This document shows, one piece after another, positions 21,403-30,246 of a stretch of 30,246 nt of DNA (within the stretch, counting starts at the first letter, position 1; each line of letters starts with the position of its first letter). This DNA is from Haplomitrium mnioides (lineage: Eukaryota > Marchantiophyta > Haplomitriopsida > Calobryales). The stretch covers positions 1 to 30,246 of the forward strand of contig JBNGIS010033671.1 of the NCBI GenBank assembly GCA_049999725.1, in the 5' to 3' direction. Under the pieces are notes generated by a model. The model was not told the DNA's origin and ran no database searches. It saw nothing but the letters and a program-made list of their open reading frames with translations. The position numbers were made by a program, and so were the translations under genes.

Positions 21403-21890
21403 GTTAGCCAGTGCTTTGGAGCGCTCAAGCAAAATTCACAAAATCAGAAGCATCAGCGACACAATAAGCCTTGGCAAGTGTGAGGGCCTCTCAGGAGCCA
21501 CAAATTGCTCTCAAACAGCTACTAAAAGCAGGGCACATGAGTCTTGGGAGGGAAACATGATCATGGCGGAAGAGAGGAGGAGGGAACCAGGATCGCCAAC
21601 CAAAGGAAGGGGCACCTTTAAAAATTCGAAGCAGGCCAATGAGAGCTTGTGTGTGAGAGGGGAATACGGGAATCAGAGCCTGGGGAGAAGGAAGAGAGCG
21701 GCCACCTATGGCAAAGCGATCGCAGGAGGAAGAACAACAAAATCCGACGGCACTCCGAAGGAAGTCAGATCGCGGGGGTCCTACAGCGGCCACAAATCGG
21801 GAAGCAAGGATCAGGAGCTGAAAGGAGGAGGTGAGATCGTCACGAGGGCGAGCAAGGCCAGGGAAGGGGGACGCCTCAATCCCATAAGCA

Positions 21891-21990
21891 NNNNNNNNNN
21901 NNNNNNNNNNNNNNNNNNNNNNNNNNNNNNNNNNNNNNNNNNNNNNNNNNNNNNNNNNNNNNNNNNNNNNNNNNNNNNNNNNNNNNNNNN
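21891..21990. other. Assembly gap (100 N) in LTR B
   Basis: The other LTR carries 76 bp at the corresponding place (28487-28562), between TAAGCA and GAAGGTC. The gap is therefore likely a nominal 100 N standing for about 76 bp. Confidence 0.9.
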
Positions 21991-22103
21991 GAAGGTCTCG
22001 CGAGATTCCACGGAAACGTGGCGTCTCCAGAGCACTTCGCGGGATTCCACGGATGACGTGGTGGCACCAGGAGGCCCGTGATTCTGTGGAAAGGCGCCTC
22101 CCT

Positions 22104-22132
22104 AAGTGGGGAACCCACTTAACGGGGTTCCC
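22104..22132. other. Overlapping short palindromes in LTR B
   Basis: AAGTGGG-GAA-CCCACTT (22104-22120) and GGGAACCC with GGGTTCCC (22109-22132) are alternative hairpins sharing bases. The 3' LTR has a degenerate version near 28680-28705. Possible RNA structure; no known function. Confidence 0.4.
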
Positions 22133-22970
22133 ATCTGTCTTACGATGTGGGGACCCCGATTAAGAGGGATCCGTGAGGAAACCAACAAGGGAGCAAGGAG
22201 GAGGGCCCGAAATAATGACTTATCAAGGATCTGGTCGAAGGAAAATGAGAGAGTGCCGAAAGGACGATATATCGGAGATCTGAGCGGAGGAGGAGCAGGG
22301 AAGCCGAAGGGACGACTTAGCGCAGATCCGCTAAGAGAAAACACAGAGGAGAACCAAAAGGGGGACAGATCACCGAACTGGCCGAATAAGAGCGAGTGAA
22401 GACGAAAAGGCGACTCATCGGAGATCCGGTTCTAACGATGCGCATCAATGGCAAAATGGTGACCCATCGCAAACCATCCAACGGGAAGAAAGCTGAGCCA
22501 GAATGGCGATATAGCGCCTATCCGGTGGGGGGAAACGAGGGGCACGGCGAAAGGACGATCTATCGACGAATCGACGAATGAGATGAGGGTGGCTGGAAAA
22601 TGAAGCTAACGCCGGTGCGACCGACGTAGGAGCTAGCGGCGTTGAAAGGGTGACTCTTTGCCACTTTGGCAACCATAAGAGTGAAAGCTCGACGGGGTGC
22701 GGCCGGCATCCGAAATTTCAAAAGGGGCGAACGGTCCGAAAGCGCATTGTAGTTCTTATATCAAGCTTTTGGAAGTGTTAACGAAGATAGCCTCGGGCGC
22801 GTGCGTAGTTCTTACTTCGAAGGTACGTCGAAATGATGACATCGACACAGTTCTTATTCGGCACGCAGGGGAAGTACGCAGCGGCTCTACGGATGACGTG
22901 GCGAGCGCAGGGAGTCCGCGGGAGGGCTTCGGAAACGTGGCACACTAGAGATGCTTGGTAAGGTTTCTGA

Positions 22971-23170
22971 AGGTCAACTTCGGAAGAAGAGTCCGCGCGA
23001 CGGTCCGCCTACCTCTTTGCGGGGCGGCCTTCGGACGACGTGGCACCTTGGGAAGCACGCAGGGGGTTCCAAAGGTCAACATTGGAAGGAAGTATGCCGA
23101 CAGTCTGCCTACCCCTTTGCGGAGCGGCGTCGGACGACGCCCTTCGGAGGACGTGGCGACTCCAGGGACC
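22971..23170 (+). repeat. 100-bp tandem duplication in 5' LTR of B
   Basis: Two units, about 22971-23070 and 23071-23170, begin AGGTCAAC-T-GGAAG and contain GCCTACC-CTTTGCGG-GCGG at 23007 and 23107. A third partial copy of the core starts at 23271. The 3' LTR has a single unit (29568 region), so copy number differs between the two LTRs. Confidence 0.8.
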
Positions 23171-23637
23171 CCGACGCAACTCACGGGACACGCGGCACAA
23201 GGAGAGGAGTTCGTCGAACCTCGGGCAATGTACGTATCAATGGCGGAAGGAGCGATCAGCGCGACTGTCAGCCTACCCCCTTGCGGGGCGGCATCGGACG
23301 ACGGTGCAGCGGACGACGTGGCGTGAGGAGAAGAAAGAGGGATCTACAGAGGAATCTGTGGAGATTCTGTGGACTGGGTTCCGCGGGGCACTTTGGATCT
23401 CGGTTCTGAAGAGCCTCTTTGGACTTGGTTCTGCGGGAATATGCGGAATCTCTTCCCGCAAGATTCCTCGGAGCTCCTCGTAAAATTACCGTTGTACTTA
23501 TCTTTCTCGATCAACTGAAGGGACACACGGCTTGATTTCCCTTCCCGTTGTAACTGGATTAATAGACGAAGGAGCCACGCGTCGCATTCTCCCACTTCGA
23601 GCTCAACGGCCATAACGACTATTCATCGTATCGAGCT

Positions 23638-23656
23638 TCGGGGTATCAGCGCTCAC
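23638..23656 (+). other. Candidate primer binding site of element B
   Basis: GGGGTATCAGCGCTCACAGG resembles the plant initiator tRNA-Met site (TGGTATCAGAGCCAGG) in its first eight bases. A rival TGGTATCA occurs at 24538. Without the end of the 3' LTR the true LTR edge cannot be fixed. Confidence 0.35.
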
Positions 23657-25156
23657 AGGGAGTATACATCGTTTGCCTTCGATTATGTTTCGGTTGATGT
23701 ACGGGCAATTGTAGGAAGCAACAGCAATAGCAAGACGAGCAAATTGCGCATGGTAAGGCAGGGGTGAAGAGTTCGATGAGGAATTACGTGAAGCGGATGT
23801 ACTTGCTCCAAGGGGCCAAGGGGATTTGGAGGTGGACTGGAGGGGCGCTGAGAATCGCAGAGTGAGGAGCTCTGGATGCTCGAGTGATCTAGGTTTACTC
23901 GTCCTTGCCGGTGGACTAGAGCGGAGGTGAACCGATACATTAGTTCGAAGGAATTCTTGGTCTGCTGAGAACTAAGGAGGGGCTGCCAAGTGAGGAGCTT
24001 GGAGTCGGCTCGGCAACTCCTTGTGCAAGCGCATCAACCCAAAGTGTTTGGAGTACACTTTGGTGTGATTCTTCAAGTGGAGCTGAGAGAGGGGGGCGGG
24101 GGGCTGCATTAGTGTCTACGCACTGCACGGGATGACGCGTCAAGGCTCGAGGGTGGAGTGAGCTACTTGCAGCTGGGAAGGCTGTCTTCCAGAGGTGGAA
24201 GTCAAAGAAACTCTCTTCCTAGCCTGAGGAAGTAAAAGTAGGGCTTCTCGCGAGGGAAGTTAAAAAATATCTAGCGAGAAGGGTGTGTGTTGCTGGGCTG
24301 CAGGTTGTAAGGCAGCAGAACTCATAAGGGAAGTATTATTGGATGGAAATCCAGAGGGCCTTCAAGGACTCTGTTTTCTCTTGCACATAGTGTATAAATT
24401 TGTTGTTCATATATGTGTAGGTTAGATTTCTTTTCTGCATTGTGTCCTATTGAATTATTAGATTAAAATGCATCGAAATAGTTGAGCAGACCTTGGGAGC
24501 AGCCTTGGAGGGGGAGTCCAATCCCTCGACACAGTTCTGGTATCATGGGGGTGAAGGCTCTCTGTTCCTGATCCTGTTGCATAGTTAGGAGTTAGATCAC
24601 ATTATGATAGTTAGGATAATCTGTTTCACCTCTGAGACAACCTTGAGAGGGGGAGTCCAGCCTTGTTGTATTGTTCAAGTGGTGCAGGTCACCAGCACCT
24701 ATTCTGCCCCAAGCACAAATAAGGTGGTAGGGTCCCAGGTTTGGATCTTTGGAATACATGGAAAGAATTGCACGAATGCTGGACGTGATGAATGTGGACT
24801 GGGTTTTGAATGAATGAGTTGAGTGCAAACTAAAGAAGAGTGAGTGGTGGACATAAGGTCTGTAAGGAAGGGGAAAGCCCTTAAGGCCTGAAAACAATAA
24901 CTTGTAAGGGGCCATCTCAGAAAAGAACCTGAAAGCCTGTAACCTGTCCTCCCCTGCCTCCAAAGAGGTGACTGAGAAGGTTAAGGCCTAGAACAGGGGA
25001 GCGACATGAATTTTTGGCACTAGAAGGAGGGTCAAGGGTTTGAAAAACTTGAGACCAACCCAAACCAAAAAGACCACTTTGTGCACAAGAGACTCAAGTT
25101 AGTCTATGAGAAGGTTACTTCCGAGAAACAGAACAACTGGGGGTTGAGTCTGTTGA
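23657..25156 (+). other. Leader of element B, noncoding
   Basis: About 1.5 kb between the LTR and gag with frequent stops. It includes an inverted repeat CTTCTCGC/GCGAGAAG (24244-24251, 24274-24281) and two copies of GGAGGGGGAGTCCA-like sequence (24507, 24645). Long leaders are common in plant gypsy elements and may hold packaging signals, but no specific signal is identified. Confidence 0.5.
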
Positions 25157-25213
25157 GGAAGAGTGGCGGAAGGAAGGAACCCTTGGGTGGAAGTGGTGGT
25201 GGCCAATGGAGAG

Positions 25214-26794
25214 ATGGCCAACCCGGTACCACCTTCTGGTCTTTGGGGAAGATTCAAATACAGGTCCTTCAAGAGACGCCTGAAGTCTGATCCAGATGCA
25301 TGGCTGGACAACCTTGAAAACACTGCAGCGGCAAATGAGGAAGCCCATGTAAAGATTGGAATCCTGCCTGCAGTTTTGAATGGAGAAATCCAACCCTGGT
25401 ACAAAGATTTGCCGAATAATATCAAAAGGGACTGGTAGACATTCAAAGCATCCTTCTTAGCAGAATTCCGAGGGATTGGAGAAGAGACTGAGGCATTGAT
25501 CAAGATGGGTCAGTTGTAGATGAAGAAGAAAGAGTTTGTGAGAAAATTCCTTCAACGGTTCAAGAAGGTGGCAAGGAAGTTGAACCCGCCAGCCACAGAC
25601 GGGATGCTCACAGCATGGTTCCTAGCTGCTCTACCCAGAGGGATTGGGACATGGGTAAGACAGACGGATCCCCAGACTTTGGAGGATGCTATCAATGCAG
25701 CCCGATCCCATGTGAAGGCTGCCCTCACCAGTTCTCGAAGAAATGCACGGGCCAGATACGACTCTGATAATTCTTTGGACGCCTCGGACAGTAACAAGGA
25801 AACAGATCAAAGTTCTGAGTCCTCCTTGGAAAGTGAGAATGAGTCGAGCAGCAGCAGCTCAGACAAGGACCGGTCATCTAGGAGGTAAAAGAAGAAGAAA
25901 GACCTGAAGAAGAAAAAGCAGGTCAACGAGGTGCATCATCGGATGGGGGCCAACAAGGGGAGATATAAGAAAACTGAACTTGAACCCGAGGCTAGCAGGA
26001 AGCCATGGGGAAGGGATCGGATTGACAAGTTTAGCGCCAAGTTGGAGGCGATGAACATCCTCCTGGCAGGGATCCAGTCGAAGGGCAAACCCCTGCCGAC
26101 CCGGAGAGTTGGAGTCTGGTGTGTCCGCTGCAAGCAACACGGACACTCCCCCCAGGAATGTCCGAATGACACCAATGTTGTGCAGTATGTAAGGGAGGAA
26201 GCACTAGAGTACATAAAAGAAGAGGTGGAGTATGTCTTGGAGGAGGCCCCACACACAACGTATCAAATCAGCGAGGGACCTCAGACAATTCTGAGCAGGC
26301 ATGCAGGAGGGAACGCAGGGCCTATGAATCAGTGGGCTGCTACTCGGCCACCCAAGACCACAATCATGGTGTGTTGGAATTGTGGCCAACTTGCTCACAT
26401 TTTAGCAAGATGTCCAGAGCCGCGTAAGAGCAATTATGGGCAACCGCCTCCCCTTTGCTTCCAATGCCAAACGGAGGGGCATGTAGCCATGAATTGCCCA
26501 CACGGAAGGCCAAATGCTAGCCCTGGGCCAAGCTTGAATCCTCCTCCCCCCTCAAATGTCAATCTGATCACTCTAGACACGGAGGAGGAAGCTGAGTTGC
26601 TAGGTTGGGAGACGCCAACTTCGGATGATTGTTTCAAGGTCGTCACCAGGGTGGGGGCCAAGGCCAAAAAGGCCAGAGGAAGGCCGAGAAAAGAGCTGAG
26701 AAGGAAGTGGCTCGAGCGACCCCACCTCGGGATGATTCTGATTATCAGCGAGATAATCCGAAATGGTTCTACCCGGAGCAGCAGGACTAGGTGA
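25214..26794 (+). pseudogene. gag: gag polyprotein of element B
   Basis: One frame holds for 526 codons with three nonsense codons (TAG 25436, TAG 25517, TAA 25886). The start is the first ATG at 25214; the frame is open from 25157, preceded by a stop. The capsid block (Retrotrans_gag-like) includes DPDAWLDNLENTAAANEE, PWYKDLPNN, FLQRFKKVARKL and TAWFLAALPRG (about 25280-25660). A serine/acidic linker and a lysine-rich stretch follow. Three CCHC knuckles bind RNA: CVRCKQHGHSPQEC, CWNCGQLAHILARC and CFQCQTEGHVAMNC (about 26122-26496). The frame ends at 26794, but coding continues one frame over from about 26791. The few lesions fit a younger element than A. Suppressing or losing three stops would be needed for a full product. 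Confidence 0.88.
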
Positions 26795-27435
26795 GGAAGC
26801 AGTTGGAGGCTTTGGAGGCCTTGAAACAAGAGCAAGCAGAAGAGGAGACTCTCAAGGAAGTCTGGAAGTAATAGGGAGGGCTCCAGGAGGTACAAGAGAA
26901 GATTGCAGCTGCGAAAGAGGGGGCAAAGCCCAGCCCCTACAGCATTCAAGCGAACATAAGAAATTGTTCTGTCACGGCCACAGTAGGCCAACTCCTCAAG
27001 GATAGCCCACTGTATCGGAGACAACTCCGTGAATTGTTGATGTGTGTGAAGAGGAGGAAGAGGCTGCCCAAGGTGGGAGCTCCAGCAGACCTGCAACTAA
27101 TCTGTGAAGACAAGGGGGCCCCCGAGATCGACATCCAGATCGCGGGGTGCACACTGTCTTTAGTGCCCATAGATGGAGGGGTAGGAGTCAACATTATGGT
27201 AGAGGAGACAACGCATAAGCTAGGATTCACGGAGATCCAGTCTACATCCAAGATCATGAGGCTGGCGGATGGGTCACGAGTAAAGCTTCTGGGCTCTCTT
27301 CTCCAAATTCCAACCTTCATAGGGGGAAAAGAGTTCAAATTGAATTATCTAGTAATGCGACCTGCTAGAACTTCTCCTTACCTAGTGTTGATAGGAAGGT
27401 CGTGGCTGTATGGGGCCAGAGTAATGCACAACTAG
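26791..27435 (+). pseudogene. Protease region of element B
   Basis: The frame takes over where gag ends (VRKQLEALEALKQEQAEEE), passes TAA and TAG at about 26869-26874, and is open from there to 27435. Residues SVTATVGQLLKDSPLYRRQL correspond to the gag-end of element A. The protease core is LVPIDGGVGVNIMVEET (27160-27210), with D-G-G in place of D-S/T-G. Then come IMRLADGSRVKLLGSLL, FKLNYLVM and YLVLIGRSWLYGARV. Length and motif order match the copies in element A, so both belong to one protease type. It would cut the Gag precursor. Confidence 0.8.
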
Positions 27436-27447
27436 GGGAACTCCACA

Positions 27448-27738
27448 TTGGTGTTCGGCCCCGACAAAACGACGGTGTACTATGGTCCAGTTTCTCACTT
27501 GGGGGAAACGCAGCCTGAGGCAGAGTACGACAGTGAGTGGTCCGAGGAAGAGGACGAAACAGAGTACCACTATTGGGTGCAATTGGTGAGTGAAGCAACA
27601 GAGGAAGATTTGTTGGAGGAGGGTGTGGTGTCTGTCAACCAAAGTGAACTATCCATCTGCGACGGACCAAAGCACCAGTGGAAATCAACGGCAGATGGAG
27701 CCAAAGGTGGGGACATTAGGGGGCACTTCGACAAATGA
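27448..27738 (+). pseudogene. Acidic post-protease tail of element B
   Basis: The same frame as the protease continues after a TAG at 27433. It encodes 96 residues rich in Glu and Asp (EAEYDSEWSEEEDETEY, ATEEDLLEEG). Element A has a comparable acidic tail between protease and reverse transcriptase. Here no reverse transcriptase follows: the LTR begins 246 bp later. Confidence 0.65.
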
Positions 27739-27809
27739 AAGAGGCATCAGGATCAAGAGAAAAACAAAAGCCCAACGGTGACCCCATCAAGGGTGTCCAG
27801 CAAGCGCAG

Positions 27810-27883
27810 GTAAGTTGTATGTGTGTGTGTTTTTTTTTTGGGGGGGAGGGGGGGGGGGGGTGTTTCGTGGGGTTGTTTTGTAG
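27810..27883 (+). other. Putative 74-bp intron in element B
   Basis: The left end is CAG|GTAAGT and the right end TTGTTTTGTAG|G, both near-ideal plant splice sites, with a T-rich (and G-rich) interior. At 74 bp it is at the lower limit for plant introns. It lies between the last coding tail and the polypurine tract. Splicing is inferred only from sequence. Confidence 0.4.
27821..27860 (+). repeat. (GT)n, T-run, and G7-A-G13 tract
   Basis: Simple sequence inside the putative intron. The G run could form a G-quadruplex and is also prone to base-calling error. Confidence 0.9.
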
Positions 27884-27969
27884 GAGATACAGAGTTGAGC
27901 CAGCGACGAGCAGCAGAGGCACCAAAAAATTGAGGGAGAAGAAGTGTGTTTGCGGGGACGCGTCACACT

Positions 27970-27983
27970 TGAAGGGGGAGTTA
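27970..27983 (+). other. Polypurine tract of element B
   Basis: TGAAGGGGGAGTTA directly before the LTR start TGTTAG. This is the usual primer for plus-strand synthesis and confirms the LTR border. Confidence 0.8.
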
Positions 27984-29692
27984 TGTTAGTCAGTGCTTTG
28001 GAGCGCTCAAGCAAAATTCACGAAATCAGAAGCATCAACGACACAATAAGCCTTGGCAAGTGTGAGGGCCTCTCAGGAGCCACGGATTACCCTTAAACAA
28101 CTACTAAAAGCAGGGCGCATGAGTCTTGGGAGGGAAACATGATCATGGCGAAAGAGAAGAGGAGGGAACCAGGATCGCCAACTAGAGGAGGGGGCACCTT
28201 TAAAAATTCGAAGCAGGCCAATGAGAGCCTGTGTGTGAGAGGGGAATGCGGGAATCAGAGCTTGGGGAGAAGGAAGAGAGCGACCACCTATGGCGAAGCG
28301 ATCGCAGGAAGAAGAACAACGGATCCACAACAACGAAATCCGACGGCACTCCAAAGGAAGTCAGATCGCGGGGGTCTTGCAGCGGCCACAAATCGGGAAG
28401 CAAGGAACAGGAGCTGAAAGGAGGAGGTGAGATCGTCATGAGGGCGAGCAAGGCAAGGGAAGGGGGACGCCTCGATCCCATAAGCAGGAGCGAGTCCTGC
28501 AAGGGCCGATCGAACGCTTCCATTTCAAGTCTTCGAATCCTGGCGGAAGTGTGGAGTCTCCGGAAGGTCCTGCGAGATTCCACGGAAACGTGGCATCTCT
28601 GGAGCACTTTGCGGGATTCCACGAATGACGTGGTGGCACCAAGAGGCCCGTGATTATGCGGAAAGGCGCCTCACTAACTAGGGAGCCCACTTAGCGGGGT
28701 TTCGGTCCGTCTTACGACGTGGGGACCTCGGTTAAGAGGGATCCGCGAGGAAACCAACAAGGGAGCAAGGAGGAGGGCCCGAAACAGCGACTTATCAAGG
28801 ATCTGGCTGAAGGAAAACATGAGAGTGCCGGAAGGACAATATATCAGAGATCCAAGCGGAGGAGGAATGGGGAAGTCGAAGGGACGACTTAGCGCACATC
28901 TGTCAAGAGGAAACACAGAAGAGAGCCGAAAGGGGGATAGATCACCGAACTGGCCGAATAAGAGCGAGTGAAGGCGAAAAGACGACTCATCAGCGATCCG
29001 GTTCAAACAATGCGCATTAGTGGCAAAATGGTGACCCATCGCAAACCGTCCAATGGGAAGAAGGCTGAGCCAAAATAGCACTATGGCACCTATCTGGTGG
29101 GGGGAAACGAGGGGCACGACGAAAGGATGATCTATCGGCGAACGAGATGAGGGTGGCTGGAAAATGAAGCTAACGCCGGTGCGACCGATGGAGGAGCTAG
29201 CGGCGTTGAAAGGGTGACTCTTTGCTGCTTCGACAACCAGAAGGGTGAAAGTTCGACGGGGTGTGATTGGCATCCAAAAGTTTGAAAGGGGCGAACAGTC
29301 CGAAAGGGTCTTATAGTTCTTATATCGAGCTTTTGGAAGTGTTAACGAAGATAGCATTGGGTGCGTGCGTAGTTCTTACTTCGAAGGTACGTCAAAATGA
29401 CGACATTGGCACAGTTTTTATTCGGCAAGCAGGGGAAGTCCGCAGCGGCTCTACGGATGACGTGGCGAGCGTAGGGAGTCCGTAGGAGGGCTTCGGAAAC
29501 ATGGCGCGCTGGGGATGCTTGGTAAGGTTTTTGAAGGTCAACTTCGGAAGAAGAGTCCGCGCAACGGTCTGCCTACCCCTTTGCAGGGCGGCGTTGGACA
29601 GCGCACTTCGGAGGACGTGGCGACTCCAAGGACCCCGAAGCAACTCATGGGACACGCGGCACAAGGAGAGGAGTTCGTCGAACCTCGGGCAA
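27984..29692 (+). mobile_element. 3' LTR of element B, 3'-truncated
   Basis: It begins TGTTAGTCAGTGC and follows the 5' LTR to ACCTCGGGCAA at about 29692, after which the two sequences part. About 400 bp of the LTR end are missing. Relative to the 5' LTR it has an extra short segment near 28318-28332, lacks one 100-bp unit, and resolves the 76 bp hidden by the gap in the other copy. Confidence 0.88.
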
Positions 29693-30246
29693 CATACAAG
29701 TGTTAGGGTCCAGGATGGGAGCTACAGATGCATGCAAGGAGAGACAAAGGAAGACGAAATCGAGGAAAATGAAGAAAGCAAGCAAGCAAATGGCGAAATC
29801 GGCAAACAATGGACACTGTCCAAACGGAAGATTCTCAGAAATTCAACCAAGACTTTTTAGGATTTAGTTTAAAAACATTTTTTATATTCAAAGTAGAAAA
29901 GTTACTTAGGTTCTAGAATTACAATTGTAGGAATAGCACTTGTTTTGGAATCACAGGCACCAACCAGGTCGACAAACAGAATGGAGAAAATGGAGAAAAA
30001 AACGCTCAACAGGAAGAAGACAAGAAGAGAAGGTGTAGGTTGTACGGAAGATTCGTGTGGGTATGTGTGTATTGTGTAATGTGCGAACATATGTTTTTTT
30101 TGTGTTTGTGGAGTTTGAAGAAAAATAATAATAATAAGTTTATTTGGTTAAATTCTGTGTTTAGTAAAGTATGTTAAAATATAAGTTAAAAATTAACTAA
30201 CTAATACTAAACCTAAGCTACCAAGCCAAGGAGGGAAGGAAGAAAG
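29693..30246. other. Flank right of element B, no gene seen
   Basis: Purine-rich, then AT-rich sequence with an (AAT)n run near 30126. It does not resemble the chromovirus integrase expected on the far side of the insertion, so the right border of B was rearranged. No domain is recognised on either strand. Confidence 0.5.

Larger units (their letters stand above)
21402..23637 (+). mobile_element. 5' LTR of gypsy element B
   Basis: It starts TGTTAGCCAGTGC inside the chromovirus integrase. It matches 27984-29692 over about 1.7 kb with roughly 92-94% agreement by eye, plus indels. The last 400 bp have no partner because the 3' LTR is truncated. The right end is placed just before a GGTATCAG primer-type site, so it is approximate. 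The LTR is long, GC-richer than its surroundings, and contains many GGATGACGTGG-like strings and a 100-bp tandem duplication. A 100-N gap lies at 21891-21990. Confidence 0.8.

Noticed and set aside
21401-22081. 226-codon plus-strand frame in LTR B
   Set aside because: It runs through the 100-N gap and lies in an LTR; the frame is not preserved in the 3' LTR. Similar frames at 28231-28653 and 28674-29357 are also LTR noise.
24538-24546. TGGTATCA as primer site of element B
   Set aside because: Good match for eight bases only. It would make the LTR over 3 kb, and no paired LTR sequence supports that; the site near 23638 is preferred, with low confidence.
23940-24963. Minus-strand frames in the leader of element B (67 and 123 codons)
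   Set aside because: No family resemblance, in noncoding leader; length is within chance for this base composition.
26434-27096. 220-codon minus-strand open frame
   Set aside because: It lies opposite gag and protease of element B, is leucine/proline/serine-rich as expected for the antisense of this coding sequence, and has no domain.

Overview
The window is repeat-rich nuclear DNA from a land plant. The evidence is plant-type Ty3/gypsy retrotransposons, a tRNA-Asp-type primer binding site, a chromodomain integrase tail, nested insertions and decayed coding sequence. Conifers, ferns or other large-genome non-angiosperms would fit, but the sequence does not prove it. I see no intact host gene, no tRNA or rRNA gene and no CRISPR array. 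Nearly every coding region is a broken transposon gene. Three assembly gaps are present (4829-4838, 19329-19338, 21891-21990).

Left part, 1-10831: gypsy element A on the plus strand. A 5'-truncated LTR (115-564) is followed by a tRNA-Asp-type primer binding site, gag with CCHC knuckles, a protease with a D-G-G active site, reverse transcriptase, RNase H and integrase. All are interrupted by stops and frameshifts. After integrase come 2.3 kb without a recognisable gene. Then comes a chimeric block: the first 240 bp of an LTR, a second copy of the gag-end/protease segment, and a complete LTR (10009-10831).

Middle, 10832-21100: a decayed DUF7869-like gene (about 10964-12668), probably a transposon-borne or domesticated gene. 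Its 3' end is repeated in inverted orientation at 14279-15032, giving a tail-to-tail palindrome with 755-bp arms and a 1.3-kb spacer. After quiet AT-rich DNA there is a minus-strand remnant that reads like a LINE ORF1 protein (coiled coil, RRM-like segment, C-terminal segment) at 16566-17442. Degenerate minisatellites, a (TA)n tract and a probable minus-strand chromovirus LTR ending at 21092 follow.

Right part, 21106-30246: the C-terminal chromodomain end of a minus-strand chromovirus integrase is cut at 21402 by element B. B is a plus-strand gypsy element with long GC-richer LTRs (about 21402-23637, and 27984-29692 truncated). Its interior carries only gag (three CCHC knuckles) and a D-G-G protease before the 3' LTR. 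There is no reverse transcriptase, RNase H or integrase, so B is a non-autonomous gag-protease element that would depend on enzymes supplied elsewhere. A 74-bp interval with strong intron-type ends lies between its coding region and its polypurine tract.

A and B share protease type and gag layout and are probably related lineages of different age. By eye the LTRs of A differ more from each other than those of B. Nothing here is convincingly a wholly new biological system. The most unusual items are the gag-protease-only element with a putative intron, the LTR-protease-LTR chimera, and the DUF7869-like palindrome.
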